Source: Mesorhizobium sp. B2-1-8
Lineage (GTDB): Bacteria > Pseudomonadota > Alphaproteobacteria > Rhizobiales > Rhizobiaceae
Assembly: GCF_006442545.2 (NCBI RefSeq)
Contig: NZ_CP083952.1
Coordinates: 682,001 to 746,000 of the forward strand
Direction of reading: 5' to 3'
Length of the DNA: 64,000 bases
Notes under the pieces: generated by a model
Told to the model about the DNA's origin: nothing
The model's input: only the letters and a program-made list of their open reading frames with translations
The model's database searches: none
In this document: positions 17,135 to 26,448 of the stretch, in pieces
Layout: each line of letters starts with the position of its first letter
How positions within the stretch are numbered: the stretch's first letter is position 1
Made by a program: the position numbers and the translations under genes

Positions 17135-18076
17135 ATGACCGACTACAAAACCCTCATCGACGCCGAAACCTGGGCCTTCATCGAGCGGACCAACTCCTAC
17201 TATCCGCCCGATACGATCGACTACACGATTGCCCAGCAGCGCGCGATCTATGACCGCATGTGCCGCGAGTTCTTTGCCGGCTATCCGCAAGGCGTGACGG
17301 CCGAGACGACCGCCATCACCACACCCGCCAACACCATACCAATCCGCATCTATCGCAACGCGACGTCGGACCATGCCGCCATGGTGCTCTATATCCATGG
17401 TGGTGGCTTCATGCTCGGCGGGCTGGACAGCCATGACGATGTCTGCGCCGAGCTTTGCGGCCGCACCGGTCATGAGGTGGTCTCGGTCGACTACCGGCTG
17501 GCGCCGGACCACCTGCATCCAGCCGCTTTCGATGACGCGATGAGCGCCTTCGAATGGGCCGCAGGGAGCTACGACCGCCCGGTGGTGCTCTGCGGCGACA
17601 GCGCCGGCGGCAATTTTTGCGCCGCCGTTGCACACGCCACGCGTGGCCATGCGAAGAAGCCGATCGGCCAGGTGCTGATCTATCCCGGCCTCGGCGGCGA
17701 TCGCTCGCGCGGCTCCTATGTGAGGCATGCCGAAGCGCCGATGCTGACGGTGCGCGACCTCGAATTCTACAAGCACATCCGCACCGGGGGCGTCGACCAG
17801 ACCGGTGACATCACGTTGTCGCCGCTGGCCGATGCCGATTTCGCCAACCTGCCGCCGTCCGTGCTGATTACCGCCGAGTGCGACCCGCTGTCGTCCGATG
17901 GCGAGGCTTATCGCGACCGCATCGTCGCGGCAGGCGGGCGCGCCGCCTGGTTCGAGGAACCCGGCCTGGTGCACGGCTATCTCAGGGCCCGGCACAGCGT
18001 CGGCCGCGCCCGCACCAGCTTCACCCGGATCGTCGACGCGGTGGCCACGCTCGGAAAAGGCGGCTGGACCTGGTGA
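17135..18076 (+). CDS. Alpha/beta hydrolase, hormone-sensitive-lipase family
   Basis: A 313-residue esterase/lipase-like hydrolase. It contains LYIHGGGFMLGG (oxyanion hole), LCGDSAGGNF (nucleophile elbow with the catalytic Ser), TAECDPLSSDGEAY (Asp) and PGLVHGYL (His), so the triad is complete and in family order. Members hydrolyse short-chain esters; the natural substrate is unknown. It follows a repeat pair after the carnitine operon and converges with the GntR gene 18 bases away. The nearby carnitine genes make a carnitine-ester or betaine-ester hydrolase conceivable, but nothing in the sequence supports this specifically. Confidence 0.88.
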   Translation: MTDYKTLIDAETWAFIERTNSYYPPDTIDYTIAQQRAIYDRMCREFFAGYPQGVTAETTAITTPANTIPIRIYRNATSDHAAMVLYIHGGGFMLGGLDSHDDVCAELCGRTGHEVVSVDYRLAPDHLHPAAFDDAMSAFEWAAGSYDRPVVLCGDSAGGNFCAAVAHATRGHAKKPIGQVLIYPGLGGDRSRGSYVRHAEAPMLTVRDLEFYKHIRTGGVDQTGDITLSPLADADFANLPPSVLITAECDPLSSDGEAYRDRIVAAGGRAAWFEEPGLVHGYLRARHSVGRARTSFTRIVDAVATLGKGGWTW

Positions 18077-18094
18077 GGGCAACAACCGTCCCGC

Positions 18095-18913
18095 TCAGGA
18101 CGCCTTGGCCAGAAAACTCTGATAGTCCGATTTCGCCTGCAGCAGGCGCAGCACGTTCTCGCGCGAGCCGCGGACATGGGCGCGGGCCAGGGCGCCGGCC
18201 TTGACGGCGTCGCCGGCGCAAATCGCCTCGACGATCTCGGCATGCTCGTCGCGGGCGATCTTCCATTCGTCGAGCCACAACAGTTCGGTCCAGACATAAT
18301 GCTGGCACTTGTCGAGGATGCTGCACAGCATGCCGTGCAGCATCGCATTGCCGCTGATTTCGGCAATGACGCGGTGCAGGTCGATGCCGACTTCCAGCTC
18401 CTGGAATTTCTCGCGCGTCGTGCGATCGGGAATGGCGGCCAGCCGCTCGCATTCGGCCAGCATGGCGCGCAGCCGCGCCTTGTCCTTGTCGGTCGCGGCG
18501 ACCGCCGCCAATTCCGTCGCATGGCCGTCGAGCAGTTCACGGATGTCGAAGGCCTCACGGAACATGTTGATGTCGAACTCGGTAACGGCATAGCCCTGGC
18601 GCGGCCGGCCGGTGACCAGCCCGTCGCGCTCCAGCCGGTTGAAGGCTTCGCGCACGGGCGTGCGGCTGACATTGAGTTTCGCCGCGATATCGGTTTCGGT
18701 GACGCGCGAGCCCGGCGGGATCTGGCCGGTCACGATCATCGCCTTGAGCGCGGAATAGACCGAGTCGCGCAGGGTGTTTTTGGTTTCCTTGGCCAAGTTC
18801 CGTTCCCAGTTCTCCGGCCGCTTTGGCCGGGCATTGCCTCGTTTGTAGTCGCAGTCGGCGCAATTTGCCACGCCCTGCGGCGCCGTCCCCACCGTCCAAC
18901 TGATCGCGCCCAT
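18095..18913 (-). CDS. GntR-family transcriptional regulator (FCD type)
   Basis: About 272 residues from the ATG at 18913. A TTG at 18796 would give a protein starting right before the winged helix, and a longer frame would overlap the operator region, so the start is uncertain. The DNA-binding domain reads LRDSVYSALKAMIVTGQIPPGSRVTETDIAAKLNVSRTPVREAFNRLERDGLV. The C-terminal half is an all-helical FCD effector domain with IDLHRVIAEISGNAMLHGM and the ARAHVRGSRENVL end. It diverges from an ABC transporter/gamma-glutamyltransferase operon and probably represses it. A perfect palindrome, TTGTATACAA, in the gap fits the FadR-type operator pattern. Confidence 0.88.
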   Translation of the reverse strand: MGAISWTVGTAPQGVANCADCDYKRGNARPKRPENWERNLAKETKNTLRDSVYSALKAMIVTGQIPPGSRVTETDIAAKLNVSRTPVREAFNRLERDGLVTGRPRQGYAVTEFDINMFREAFDIRELLDGHATELAAVAATDKDKARLRAMLAECERLAAIPDRTTREKFQELEVGIDLHRVIAEISGNAMLHGMLCSILDKCQHYVWTELLWLDEWKIARDEHAEIVEAICAGDAVKAGALARAHVRGSRENVLRLLQAKSDYQSFLAKAS

Positions 18914-18951
18914 CGCAGTTGACAACACCGATCTCTCGGCTACATTCGAAA

Positions 18952-18961
18952 TTGTATACAA
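18952..18961. promoter_or_regulatory. Candidate GntR operator
   Basis: Perfect 10-bp palindrome TTGTATACAA in the gap between the GntR gene and the ABC substrate-binding protein gene, 50 bases before the latter's ATG. FadR-subfamily GntR proteins usually bind short palindromes of the TNGTNNNACNA kind, so autoregulation and control of the transporter operon are inferred. Confidence 0.6.
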
Positions 18962-19011
18962 AATCGCATGCCAAATCAAAAACAAATGGGAACACCGGTC
19001 GGAGAACCGAA

Positions 19012-20046
19012 ATGAACAGGACCTTCAGAACTTTCGCGATAGCCGGCCTCATTGCCTCCGTGGCAGCGCCCGCCGTCGCCGCCGACACGATCACCGTCGC
19101 CTCATGGGGCGGCACCTACCAGGAGGCGGAGACCAAGGCTTTCTTCAAGCCGACCGCCGATGCGCTCGGCATCACCATCAAGGAAGACACCACCAACGGC
19201 CTCGACGACGTGCGCCTGCAGGTGACCGGCAATGCCGTGAAATGGGACATCACAGAGCTCGGCGCCGACGAATGCGCGCGCGGCTCGAAGGAAGGGCTGT
19301 TCGAGAAGCTGGATTACGGCGTCATCGACAAGAGCGGCATCAACCCGAAGCTGGTGCATGACGACTGGGTCGGCATTTCCTACACCTCCGTCGTGCTGAT
19401 CTACCGGACCGACGTCTTCGGCGACAAGGGTCCGAAGACCTGGGCCGACTTCTGGAACGTGGAAAAGTTCCCGGGACGGCGCGCGCTGAGCAGCAGCCAG
19501 GCAACGGAGACGCTGAGTGTCGCCGCACTCGCTTCCGGCCTGCCGATCGACAAGGTCTATCCCGTCGACATCGACGGGGCGCTGAAATCGGTCGACAAGA
19601 TCCGTGGCCATGTCGACGCCTGGTGGACCTCCGGCGCCCAGGCCATGCAACTGGTGAAGGACGGCGAAGTCGACATGGCGAGCATCTGGAACGGACGCGC
19701 CGGCACCCTGAAGAAGACAGGCGCGCCGGTCAGCTTCTCCTTCGACCAGGGCGTGCTCACCGCCGACTGCATGGTCATCCCCAAGGGCGCCAAGAACAAG
19801 GAAGCGGCGATGAAGGCGCTGGCCATGTTCGTCAGCCCGCAGCTGCAGGCCAATCTGCCGCTCTATGTCGACAATGGGCCGGTCAACGAGAAGGCCTTCG
19901 AGACCGGCAAGATCCCGCCGGAACGGATCAAGGACATCAACTCGGCGCCGGAGAACGTCAAGAAGCAGGTGTTGCAGGATGCCGGGTTCTGGCGCGACAC
20001 CCTCGTCGAGGCGACGGAAAAGTTCAACAATCTGATCCAGCAATAG
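19012..20046 (+). CDS. ABC transporter substrate-binding protein, PotD/PotF-type
   Basis: A 344-residue periplasmic binding protein with a Sec signal peptide (RTFRTFAIAGLIASVAAPAVAAD). The mature part starts TITVASWGGTYQEAETKAFFKPTADALGI and contains WDITELGADECARG, GISYTSVVLIYRTDVFG and ADFWNVEKFPGRRAL. This is the pattern of the spermidine/putrescine and related cluster-E binding proteins. The ATG at 19012 is chosen because it begins the signal peptide and follows GGAGAACCGA. The ligand cannot be read; polyamines, opines or other amino compounds are possible. It heads an operon with an ATPase, two permeases and gamma-glutamyltransferase. Confidence 0.88.
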   Translation: MNRTFRTFAIAGLIASVAAPAVAADTITVASWGGTYQEAETKAFFKPTADALGITIKEDTTNGLDDVRLQVTGNAVKWDITELGADECARGSKEGLFEKLDYGVIDKSGINPKLVHDDWVGISYTSVVLIYRTDVFGDKGPKTWADFWNVEKFPGRRALSSSQATETLSVAALASGLPIDKVYPVDIDGALKSVDKIRGHVDAWWTSGAQAMQLVKDGEVDMASIWNGRAGTLKKTGAPVSFSFDQGVLTADCMVIPKGAKNKEAAMKALAMFVSPQLQANLPLYVDNGPVNEKAFETGKIPPERIKDINSAPENVKKQVLQDAGFWRDTLVEATEKFNNLIQQ

Positions 20047-20063
20047 GCCGGAACCCTGACATT

Positions 20064-20089
20064 GCGGGGCGGTGCCAGCGCCGCCCCGC
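20064..20089 (+). promoter_or_regulatory. Intercistronic hairpin
   Basis: Perfect 9-bp inverted repeat GCGGGGCGG (20064-20072) and CCGCCCCGC (20081-20089) between the binding-protein gene and the ATPase gene. Such hairpins commonly protect the binding-protein mRNA and give it higher expression than downstream membrane components. Confidence 0.55.
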
Positions 20090-20120
20090 TCCTTCAGTCT
20101 CTGCCCGGGAGAAAACGATC

Positions 20121-21206
20121 TTGTCCATTGCACCATCCGCGCTGCCGATCAGCATGCGCCGGATCGAGAAACGATTTGGCAGCGTGCCGGTGCTGCGCGA
20201 CCTGAACCTCGATGTCGAGGCCGGCGAGTTCCTGACGCTGCTCGGCCCCTCCGGATCGGGAAAGACGACGCTGCTGATGATCCTGGCCGGTTTCGTCAGA
20301 GCCAATGGCGGGAGCATCAAGGTCGGCGGCGACGAGATCATCACCACGCCGCCACACAGGCGCAACATCGGCATGGTGTTCCAGAACTATGCGCTGTTTC
20401 CGCATATGAACGTCTTCCACAACATCGCCTTCCCGCTGAAGCAACGCAGCGTCGCGGCCGCCGAGACGGCGCAGCGGGTGGAGAAGGCGCTGGAGCTGGT
20501 GAAGCTGCAGGGGCTGGGCGAGCGCCGCGTCGACCAGCTTTCCGGCGGCCAGCGCCAGCGCGTGGCGCTGGCGCGCGCCATCGTCTTCGAGCCGCGCATC
20601 GTGCTGATGGACGAACCGCTCTCGGCGCTCGACAAGGGCCTGCGCGAACATATGCAGATCGAACTGCGCGCGCTTCATCGCCGTCTTGGCATGACCACGG
20701 TCTATGTCACGCACGACCAGCGCGAAGCCATCACCATGTCGGACCGCATCGCCGTGATGAATGCTGGCCGCATCGAACAACTCGACAAGCCCGAAACCCT
20801 CTATGCCGCGCCGAAGACGCAATTCGTAGCCGGCTTCATCGGCGAATCGAATTTCATCCCGGTCGAAAGCCGCAACGGGTCGGTCTGGTACCAGGACAGG
20901 CGCATCCAGACCGCGGCACCGACGCCGCTGGCGGGCCCGCATCTGATGGTGGTGCGACCGGAAAAGCTGCGGCTGGTCATGGCAGGCGAGCCGTCGACCG
21001 GCATCAATGTGCTCGATGCGACGGTCAGCGACATCATCTACCAGGGCGACAGTTTCGTCTGCTACGCCAGCCTGAGCGACGGCCGCCAGCTGACGCTGCG
21101 CGACTATTGCCGCAGCGACGTGCTGGCAAGGCTGCCCGCGCCCGGCCAGCCGATCATGCTCGGCCTCGATGCAAAAGACACGATCCTGGTGGCGGCCGAG
21201 GGATGA
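20121..21206 (+). CDS. ABC transporter ATP-binding protein, PotA-type
   Basis: A 361-residue ATPase energising the importer. Walker A is LLGPSGSGKTTL, the Q-loop is NIGMVFQNYALFPHM, the ABC signature is QLSGGQRQRVALARAIV, Walker B is RIVLMDEPLSALDKG and the switch His lies in VTHDQREA. A C-terminal TOBE-type domain follows (MVVRPEKLRLVM, then DIIYQGDSFVCYASL). I take the TTG at 20121, preceded by GGGAGAAAACGATC, as start; the ATG at 20154 is the alternative. The stop overlaps the next permease gene by four bases. Confidence 0.92.
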   Translation: MSIAPSALPISMRRIEKRFGSVPVLRDLNLDVEAGEFLTLLGPSGSGKTTLLMILAGFVRANGGSIKVGGDEIITTPPHRRNIGMVFQNYALFPHMNVFHNIAFPLKQRSVAAAETAQRVEKALELVKLQGLGERRVDQLSGGQRQRVALARAIVFEPRIVLMDEPLSALDKGLREHMQIELRALHRRLGMTTVYVTHDQREAITMSDRIAVMNAGRIEQLDKPETLYAAPKTQFVAGFIGESNFIPVESRNGSVWYQDRRIQTAAPTPLAGPHLMVVRPEKLRLVMAGEPSTGINVLDATVSDIIYQGDSFVCYASLSDGRQLTLRDYCRSDVLARLPAPGQPIMLGLDAKDTILVAAEG

Positions 21207-22129
21207 GCGCGCAATCCGCCCTGCTGAACGAGACTGCCGGCCCGGCGGGGCAGGACCTCAACGCGCAGGCTTTGCGCGCCGATGCGCGGCGCGAGTCATT
21301 GCGGCTGCTGGCGCTGCTGGCGCCGAGCCTGTTCCTTGTCTGCGCCATCATCATCGTGCCGATCGGCTGGCTGTTCTGGCTGTCGCTGTTCGACGAGACC
21401 GGTGCCTTCAGCGCCGCCAATTACGCACGCTTCTTCGAGCAGGCCTCCTACATCAAGACCTTCATCACCACCTTCAAGGTCGCCTTCATCGTCACCGGCG
21501 CCTGCGTGCTTTTGGGCTATCCCCTGGCCTACATGCTGTCGCAGCTGCCGCGCCGGGCGGCGTCGATCTGCCTGATCTTCGTCATCCTGCCGTTCTGGAC
21601 CTCGGTACTGGTGCGCACCTATGCCTGGCTGGTGATCCTGCAGCGCAAGGGCCTGATCAACAGCTGGCTGATCGATCTCGGCGTGATCAGTCGGCCGCTG
21701 TCGCTCGCCAACAATCTTTCCGGCGTGGTCATCGGCATGACGCACATATTGCTGCCGTTTCTCGTTTTACCGCTCTACGCCTCGATGAAGACGATCGACA
21801 CCGACTGCCTGCGCGCCGGCATGAATCTCGGCGCCGGCCCGGCCGCGACCTTCCGGCAGATCTTCTTTCCGCTGTCGCTGCCCGGCCTCGCCTCGGGCGT
21901 GGTCATCGTCTTCGTGCTCTGCCTCGGCTTCTTCGTCACGCCGGCGCTGATGGGCGGCGGCAAGGTGGTGATGTGGGCGATGCGCATGGAACAGACCACC
22001 AGCCTCTATTCCAACTGGGGCGCGGGTGCGGCGCTCGGCGTGGTGCTGCTGGTGGTCACGCTGGCGCTGCTCGGCCTGTTCCAGTGGCTGCTCGGTGCGC
22101 GCGCCACCGGCGTATGGAGTTCGCGATGA
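21203..22129 (+). CDS. ABC transporter permease, PotB-type
   Basis: A 308-residue inner-membrane permease with about six hydrophobic segments after a charged N-terminus. It has the coupling-helix (EAA-like) loop DCLRAGMNLGAGPAATFRQIFFPLSLPG, which contacts the ATPase. Segments LLALLAPSLFLVCAIIIVPIGWLFWLSLF and FVILPFWTSVLVRTYAWLVIL match PotB/PotH proteins. The ATG overlaps the ATPase stop (ATGA), and its own stop overlaps the next permease in the same way, indicating tight translational coupling. Confidence 0.92.
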   Translation: MSAQSALLNETAGPAGQDLNAQALRADARRESLRLLALLAPSLFLVCAIIIVPIGWLFWLSLFDETGAFSAANYARFFEQASYIKTFITTFKVAFIVTGACVLLGYPLAYMLSQLPRRAASICLIFVILPFWTSVLVRTYAWLVILQRKGLINSWLIDLGVISRPLSLANNLSGVVIGMTHILLPFLVLPLYASMKTIDTDCLRAGMNLGAGPAATFRQIFFPLSLPGLASGVVIVFVLCLGFFVTPALMGGGKVVMWAMRMEQTTSLYSNWGAGAALGVVLLVVTLALLGLFQWLLGARATGVWSSR

Positions 22130-22926
22130 GTGACAGTATCGGCCTGCCGATCTCGCACCGGCAACGCCTGTGGCTCTACGGCCTCGGCGGCCTCGTGCTT
22201 GCCTTCCTGATCGCGCCGTCGGTCATCATCGTCATCATGTCGTTTTCGGATTCGACACTGCTGCAATTCCCGCCGCAGCAATGGTCGCTGCGCTGGTACC
22301 AAAGCTATTTCCAGTCGCTGGAATGGCGTGACGCCACCATCGTGTCGGTCAAGGTCGCTATCATGACCGCGCTGGTGGCGACGCCGCTCGGCACCGCGGC
22401 GGCCTACGCGATCAACAGGGGCACGCTGCGCTTCAACGGCACCATCAACGCGCTGCTCACCGCGTCGCTGATCATCCCGGTGATCCTGGTCGGCATCGGC
22501 ACTTTCTTCCTCTATGCGCGCATCGGCCTCAACAACACGCTGACCGGCCTGGTCATCGCGCATACGGTGCAGGCGCTGCCGCTTGTGGTGCTGACGGTGC
22601 TGTCGGGCCTGCGCTCCTACGACATGAACCAGGAGCGGGTGGCGCGCAGCCTGGGCGCGGGGCGCATCGCTGCCTTCTGGCAGGTGACGATGCCGCAGAT
22701 CCGCTTTTCGATCGTCTCTGGCGCGCTGTTTGCCTTCATCACCTCCTTCGACGAAGTTGTCGTCTCGCTGTTCATCTCGGGCGGCGACACCACGACCCTG
22801 ACGCGCCGCATGTTCAACGCGCTGCGCGACCAGATCGACCCGACCATCGCCGCCATCTCGACCTGCCTGATCGTGCTGTCGGTGCTGCTGTTGTCGCTGG
22901 CGCAGATCTTCGGCCGGCGGCATTGA
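22126..22926 (+). CDS. ABC transporter permease, PotC-type
   Basis: A 266-residue permease with about six membrane segments, the second half of the transport channel. The coupling loop reads QERVARSLGAGRIAAFWQVTMPQIRFSI, followed by GALFAFITSFDEVVVSLFISGG, a region typical of PotC/PotI. It overlaps the preceding permease by four bases. The importer is therefore complete: binding protein, one ATPase type and two permeases. Confidence 0.92.
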   Translation: MSDSIGLPISHRQRLWLYGLGGLVLAFLIAPSVIIVIMSFSDSTLLQFPPQQWSLRWYQSYFQSLEWRDATIVSVKVAIMTALVATPLGTAAAYAINRGTLRFNGTINALLTASLIIPVILVGIGTFFLYARIGLNNTLTGLVIAHTVQALPLVVLTVLSGLRSYDMNQERVARSLGAGRIAAFWQVTMPQIRFSIVSGALFAFITSFDEVVVSLFISGGDTTTLTRRMFNALRDQIDPTIAAISTCLIVLSVLLLSLAQIFGRRH

Positions 22927-22974
22927 TTTCATCGGATCCATTCGCTTCAAGTGCCTCAAGGATATCCAGACCAG

Positions 22975-24561
22975 ATGCGTGATTTCCAGTTTCCCGGCCG
23001 CTCGCCGGTTCGTGCCACCGAAGCGATTGCCGCGACATCGCATCCGCTCTCGACGCTTGCGGCCATCGAGATGCTGCGCGCCGGCGGCAATGCCATGGAT
23101 GCCGCCATCTGCGCCGCCGCCGTGCAGGGCGTGGTCGAGCCGCAATCGACCGGGATAGGCGGCGATTGCTTTGTCCTCTATTGCCCCAACGGACAAAGCG
23201 AGGTGCTGGCTTTCAACGGCTCCGGCCGGGCGCCGGCGGCCGCGACCGTCGACTGGTATCTGGAAAAGGGTTTCGACCGCATCCCGCTCCAAGGGCCGCA
23301 TCCCGTCACCGTGCCAGGCGCCATCGACGCATGGTGCCGGCTGCTGGAGGACCATGGCCGCAAGGGCATCGCCGAGGTGCTGGCGCCAGCGATCCACTAT
23401 GCCGAGAACGGCTATGTCGTGCACGACCGCGTCGCCTTCGACTGGGCCGACCCGGAAATCGATCTTTCCGCCGACGAACATTGCGCGCGCATCTTCCTGC
23501 CGGGCGGCAAGGTGCCGACGGCTGGCGACGTGCACCGGCAGCCGGAGCTTGCCGCGACGTTGCGGATCATTGCCAGACAGGGCCGCGCCGGATTCTACGA
23601 GGGCGCGGTCGCCGACGACATGGTGCGCCGGCTCAAGGAATTGGGCGGACTGCATTCGCATGAGGATTTCGCCGCGGCCCGGGGCGACTACGTGGCGCCG
23701 GTCAGCGTCAGCTATGGTGGCCACGAGATCCACCAGATGCCGCCGAACAACCAGGGCCTGACGGCGCTTTTGATGCTGAACGTGCTGTCGGGCTTCAGGC
23801 TCGGCGAGCTCGACCCGAACGGCGCCGAGCGCCTGCACCTGGAGATCGAAGCCGGGCGGCTGGCCTATCGCGACCGCGATCGTTTCGTCGGCGACCAGGA
23901 CCGTGTCCCGGTGCCGGTGAGGGAGCTCCTGTCGGCCGCCTATGCCGATCGGCTGCGCACCGAGATCGACCGCGAGCGCGCCATGACCCATCTTCCGGAT
24001 GTCCAGCTGCCAGGCAGCGACACGGTCTACATCTCCATCGTCGACCGCGACCGCAACGCGGTCTCGTTCATCAACTCGACCTATTATTCGTTCGGCAGCG
24101 GCGTCGTCGGCCCGAAGACCGGCGTGGTGCTGCAGAACCGCGGCTCGAGCTTCCGCCTCGACCCGGCGCACCCCAATGCCATCGCGCCCGGCAAGCGGCC
24201 GATGCACACCATCATGCCCGGCATGGCAACGCGGAACGGCCGCGTGGTGATGCCGTTCGGCGTCATGGGCGGCGGCTACCAGCCGTTCGGCCATGTCCAT
24301 CTTCTGACCAACATGATCGATTTCGGCATGGACCCGCAGCAGGCGCTCGACGCGCCGCGCGTGTTCTACAATGACGGCATGGTGGAAGCGGAGCGCAACG
24401 TGCCCGCCGAGGCGATCGAAGGCCTGCGCCGGCGCGGCCACGCCATCACCGAGCCGAACCACCCGCTCGGCGGCGGCCAGGCGGTGCTGATCGACTGGGA
24501 GAAGGGAACGCTGACGGGCGCCTCGGACCCACGCAAGGATGGGATGGCGCTGGGGTATTGA
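22975..24561 (+). CDS. Gamma-glutamyltransferase family protein
   Basis: About 528 residues; the ATG at 22975 is preferred to a GTG eight codons earlier. The family hallmarks are ATSHPLSTLAAIEMLRAGGNAMDAAI near the start, STGIGGDCFVLY, and PPNNQGLTALLMLNVL. The self-cleavage site should be Thr350 (SDTVYISIVD), followed by NSTYYSFGSGVVGPKTGVVLQNRG and GKRPMHTIMPGM. Such N-terminal nucleophile hydrolases cleave gamma-glutamyl bonds of glutathione or gamma-glutamyl amines. No signal peptide is visible, so it looks cytoplasmic, unlike E. coli Ggt. Its place after a polyamine-type importer suggests hydrolysis of an imported gamma-glutamyl compound (inference). Confidence 0.88.
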   Translation: MRDFQFPGRSPVRATEAIAATSHPLSTLAAIEMLRAGGNAMDAAICAAAVQGVVEPQSTGIGGDCFVLYCPNGQSEVLAFNGSGRAPAAATVDWYLEKGFDRIPLQGPHPVTVPGAIDAWCRLLEDHGRKGIAEVLAPAIHYAENGYVVHDRVAFDWADPEIDLSADEHCARIFLPGGKVPTAGDVHRQPELAATLRIIARQGRAGFYEGAVADDMVRRLKELGGLHSHEDFAAARGDYVAPVSVSYGGHEIHQMPPNNQGLTALLMLNVLSGFRLGELDPNGAERLHLEIEAGRLAYRDRDRFVGDQDRVPVPVRELLSAAYADRLRTEIDRERAMTHLPDVQLPGSDTVYISIVDRDRNAVSFINSTYYSFGSGVVGPKTGVVLQNRGSSFRLDPAHPNAIAPGKRPMHTIMPGMATRNGRVVMPFGVMGGGYQPFGHVHLLTNMIDFGMDPQQALDAPRVFYNDGMVEAERNVPAEAIEGLRRRGHAITEPNHPLGGGQAVLIDWEKGTLTGASDPRKDGMALGY

Positions 24562-24642
24562 GGGATGGGCGAGGCGGTGGCGAGGCGCAGATGGGCAGGT
24601 GTGGCGCTGGTCGCTACTTTTCAGGCGCTGGCGCCGCCCCTC

Positions 24643-24806
24643 ACCTGCCTGCCGGCATCCTCTCCCCGTATAGTGACGGGGAGAGGGGCGCGCCGGTCCC
24701 TCGGCGCTTTCTTGGCAACGCTGGCAGTCGGCGAAGCCATCGGCGGCAGCCCCTTTCTCCCCGTCACTATACGGGGAGAAATGCCCGGTAGGGCAATGAG
24801 GGGCGG
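24643..24806. repeat. Inverted repeat pair of a second REP-like family
   Basis: Two inverted copies of a unit reading CCCCTCACCTGCCTGCCGGC, then TCTCCCCGTATAGTGACGGG. The right copy reads CCCCGTCACTATACGGGGAG and ends in GGCAATGAGGGGCGGCGCC, with about 75 unrelated bases between. Organisation resembles the pairs at 6516, 16933 and 46505 but the sequence differs (core palindrome CCCGTATAGTGACGGG). It fills the gap between gamma-glutamyltransferase and the CoA synthetase. Confidence 0.75.
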
Positions 24807-24860
24807 CGCCAACGTCGACTGGACATTCACAACCACTCGTCTGAAACATAGCCGGTGACC

Positions 24861-26381
24861 ATGAACCAGACCCACTCAGACCTCTCCCGCCGCCTCGTCG
24901 CCGGCGCCGACGATGCGCCTGCCATCCTGGCACCCGACAGACCCACGCTCACCCATGGCGGCCTGCGCGCGCTGATCGCCGCCACCGCCACACAGCTCCA
25001 CGCACTGGGCATCGGCCGGGGCGACCGGGTGGCGATCGTGCTGCCGAACGGGCCGGAGATGGCGACGGCCTTCATCGCGGTCGCTGCCACGGCGGCGACG
25101 GCGCCGCTCAATCCGGCCTACCGGGCCGACGAGCTCGATTTCTACCTGACCGACATCGGCGCCAAGGCGATCCTGGTCGCGGAGACCGAGACTGGACCAG
25201 CGGTGACGGTGGCCGAGCGCCTCGGCATCGGCGTGCTGCGGCTCATCGTGCCTGCTGGCGCGCCGGCCGGCAGCTTCACCATCGAGGGCGAGGCGGTTGG
25301 CCCGCAAGCGGCGCCCGCCATGGCTGGGGACGGCGACATCGCGCTGTTCCTGCACACCTCAGGCACCACGTCGCGGCCCAAGCTGGTGCCGCTCAGCCAT
25401 GCCAATGTCGCGGCCTCCGCCCGCCATATCGGCGCGACGCTCGGCCTGACGGCGGATGACCGTTGCCTCAACATCATGCCGCTGTTCCACATCCACGGCC
25501 TGATCGCGGCGGTGCTGTCCTCGCTGGCCTCAGGCGGCAGCATCCATTGCACGCCGGGCTTCAATGCGTTGCGCTTCTTCCAGTGGTTGGGCGACGCGAA
25601 ACCGAGCTGGTACACGGCCGTGCCGACCATGCACCAGGCGATCCTGGCGCGCGCGGCGCGCAATCCGGACGTGCTGGCGGCGGCACGCCTGCGTTTCATC
25701 CGCTCGTCCTCGGCATCGCTGCCGGCGCAGGTGATGGCCGAACTCGAAGCGACCTTCGGCTGCCCGGTCATCGAGTCCTACGGCATGACCGAGGCCGCGC
25801 ACCAGATGGCGTCGAACCGGCTGCCGCCGGGCTTGCGCAAGCCGGGCAGCGTCGGTGCGGCGGGCGGGCCGGAAGTGGCGGTCATGGCGCCGGACGGGCG
25901 GCTGCTCGAACCAGGCGAGACCGGCGAGATCGTCATTCGCGGCCCCAATGTCACGTCAGGCTACGAGAAGAACCCGGATGCCAACGCCACGGCCTTCGCG
26001 CATGGCTGGTTCCATACCGGCGACCAGGGCGTGCTCGACGAGGACGGTTATCTCCGCGTCACCGGCCGGCTGAAGGAAATCATCAACCGCGGCGGCGAAA
26101 AGATCTCGCCGCTCGAGGTCGACGACGTGCTTATGGATCACCCAGCGGTGGCGCAGGTCGTCACCTTCGCCATGCCGCATGACAAGCTCGGCGAGGAGGT
26201 GGCGGCGGCCGTGGTGCTGCGCGAAGGCATGAGCGCCACCGAGGGCGACATCCGCGCCCACGCCGCGATGCGGCTCGCCGACTTCAAGGTGCCGCGCAAG
26301 GTGCTGATCCTGGACGAGATCCCCAAGGGCGCGACCGGCAAGCTGCAGCGCATCGGGCTTGCCGCCAAGCTCGGGCTCTAA
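24861..26381 (+). CDS. AMP-forming acyl-CoA synthetase, oxalyl-CoA synthetase-like
   Basis: A 506-residue adenylate-forming ligase. The P-loop is LFLHTSGTTSRPKLVPLSH, motif A5 is IESYGMTEAAHQMASN, and WFHTGDQGVLDEDGYLRVTGRLKEIINRGGEKISP is the hinge. The C-terminal lysine lies in IPKGATGKLQRIGLA. TEAAHQMASN with LPPG and KPGSVG after it is characteristic of the Pcs60/AAE3 branch, whose characterised members activate oxalate, so an oxalyl-CoA or related short dicarboxylate ligase is likely (inference). No formyl-CoA transferase or oxalyl-CoA decarboxylase is in the window. A GTG two codons earlier is an alternative start. Confidence 0.82.
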   Translation: MNQTHSDLSRRLVAGADDAPAILAPDRPTLTHGGLRALIAATATQLHALGIGRGDRVAIVLPNGPEMATAFIAVAATAATAPLNPAYRADELDFYLTDIGAKAILVAETETGPAVTVAERLGIGVLRLIVPAGAPAGSFTIEGEAVGPQAAPAMAGDGDIALFLHTSGTTSRPKLVPLSHANVAASARHIGATLGLTADDRCLNIMPLFHIHGLIAAVLSSLASGGSIHCTPGFNALRFFQWLGDAKPSWYTAVPTMHQAILARAARNPDVLAAARLRFIRSSSASLPAQVMAELEATFGCPVIESYGMTEAAHQMASNRLPPGLRKPGSVGAAGGPEVAVMAPDGRLLEPGETGEIVIRGPNVTSGYEKNPDANATAFAHGWFHTGDQGVLDEDGYLRVTGRLKEIINRGGEKISPLEVDDVLMDHPAVAQVVTFAMPHDKLGEEVAAAVVLREGMSATEGDIRAHAAMRLADFKVPRKVLILDEIPKGATGKLQRIGLAAKLGL

Positions 26382-26428
26382 TGCATGTCGCTTGGAAGTG
26401 TCCTCGGTTCCGAGATAGCGACATGCAT
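26382..26428. repeat. GCATGTCG-family palindrome
   Basis: Imperfect palindrome beginning TGCATGTCGCTTGGAAGTG and ending ATAGCGACATGCAT, closely related to the pair at 8941-9090. It lies directly after the CoA-synthetase stop and before the reductase gene. Confidence 0.75.
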
Positions 26429-26448
26429 AGAATCAAAGGCTCACTACG

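Noticed and set aside
22006-24933. 975-codon open frame on the minus strand opposite the permease and gamma-glutamyltransferase genes
   Set aside because: Composition is His/Arg/Asp-rich without any domain, the typical antisense shadow in high-GC DNA. The plus-strand genes have complete family motifs.
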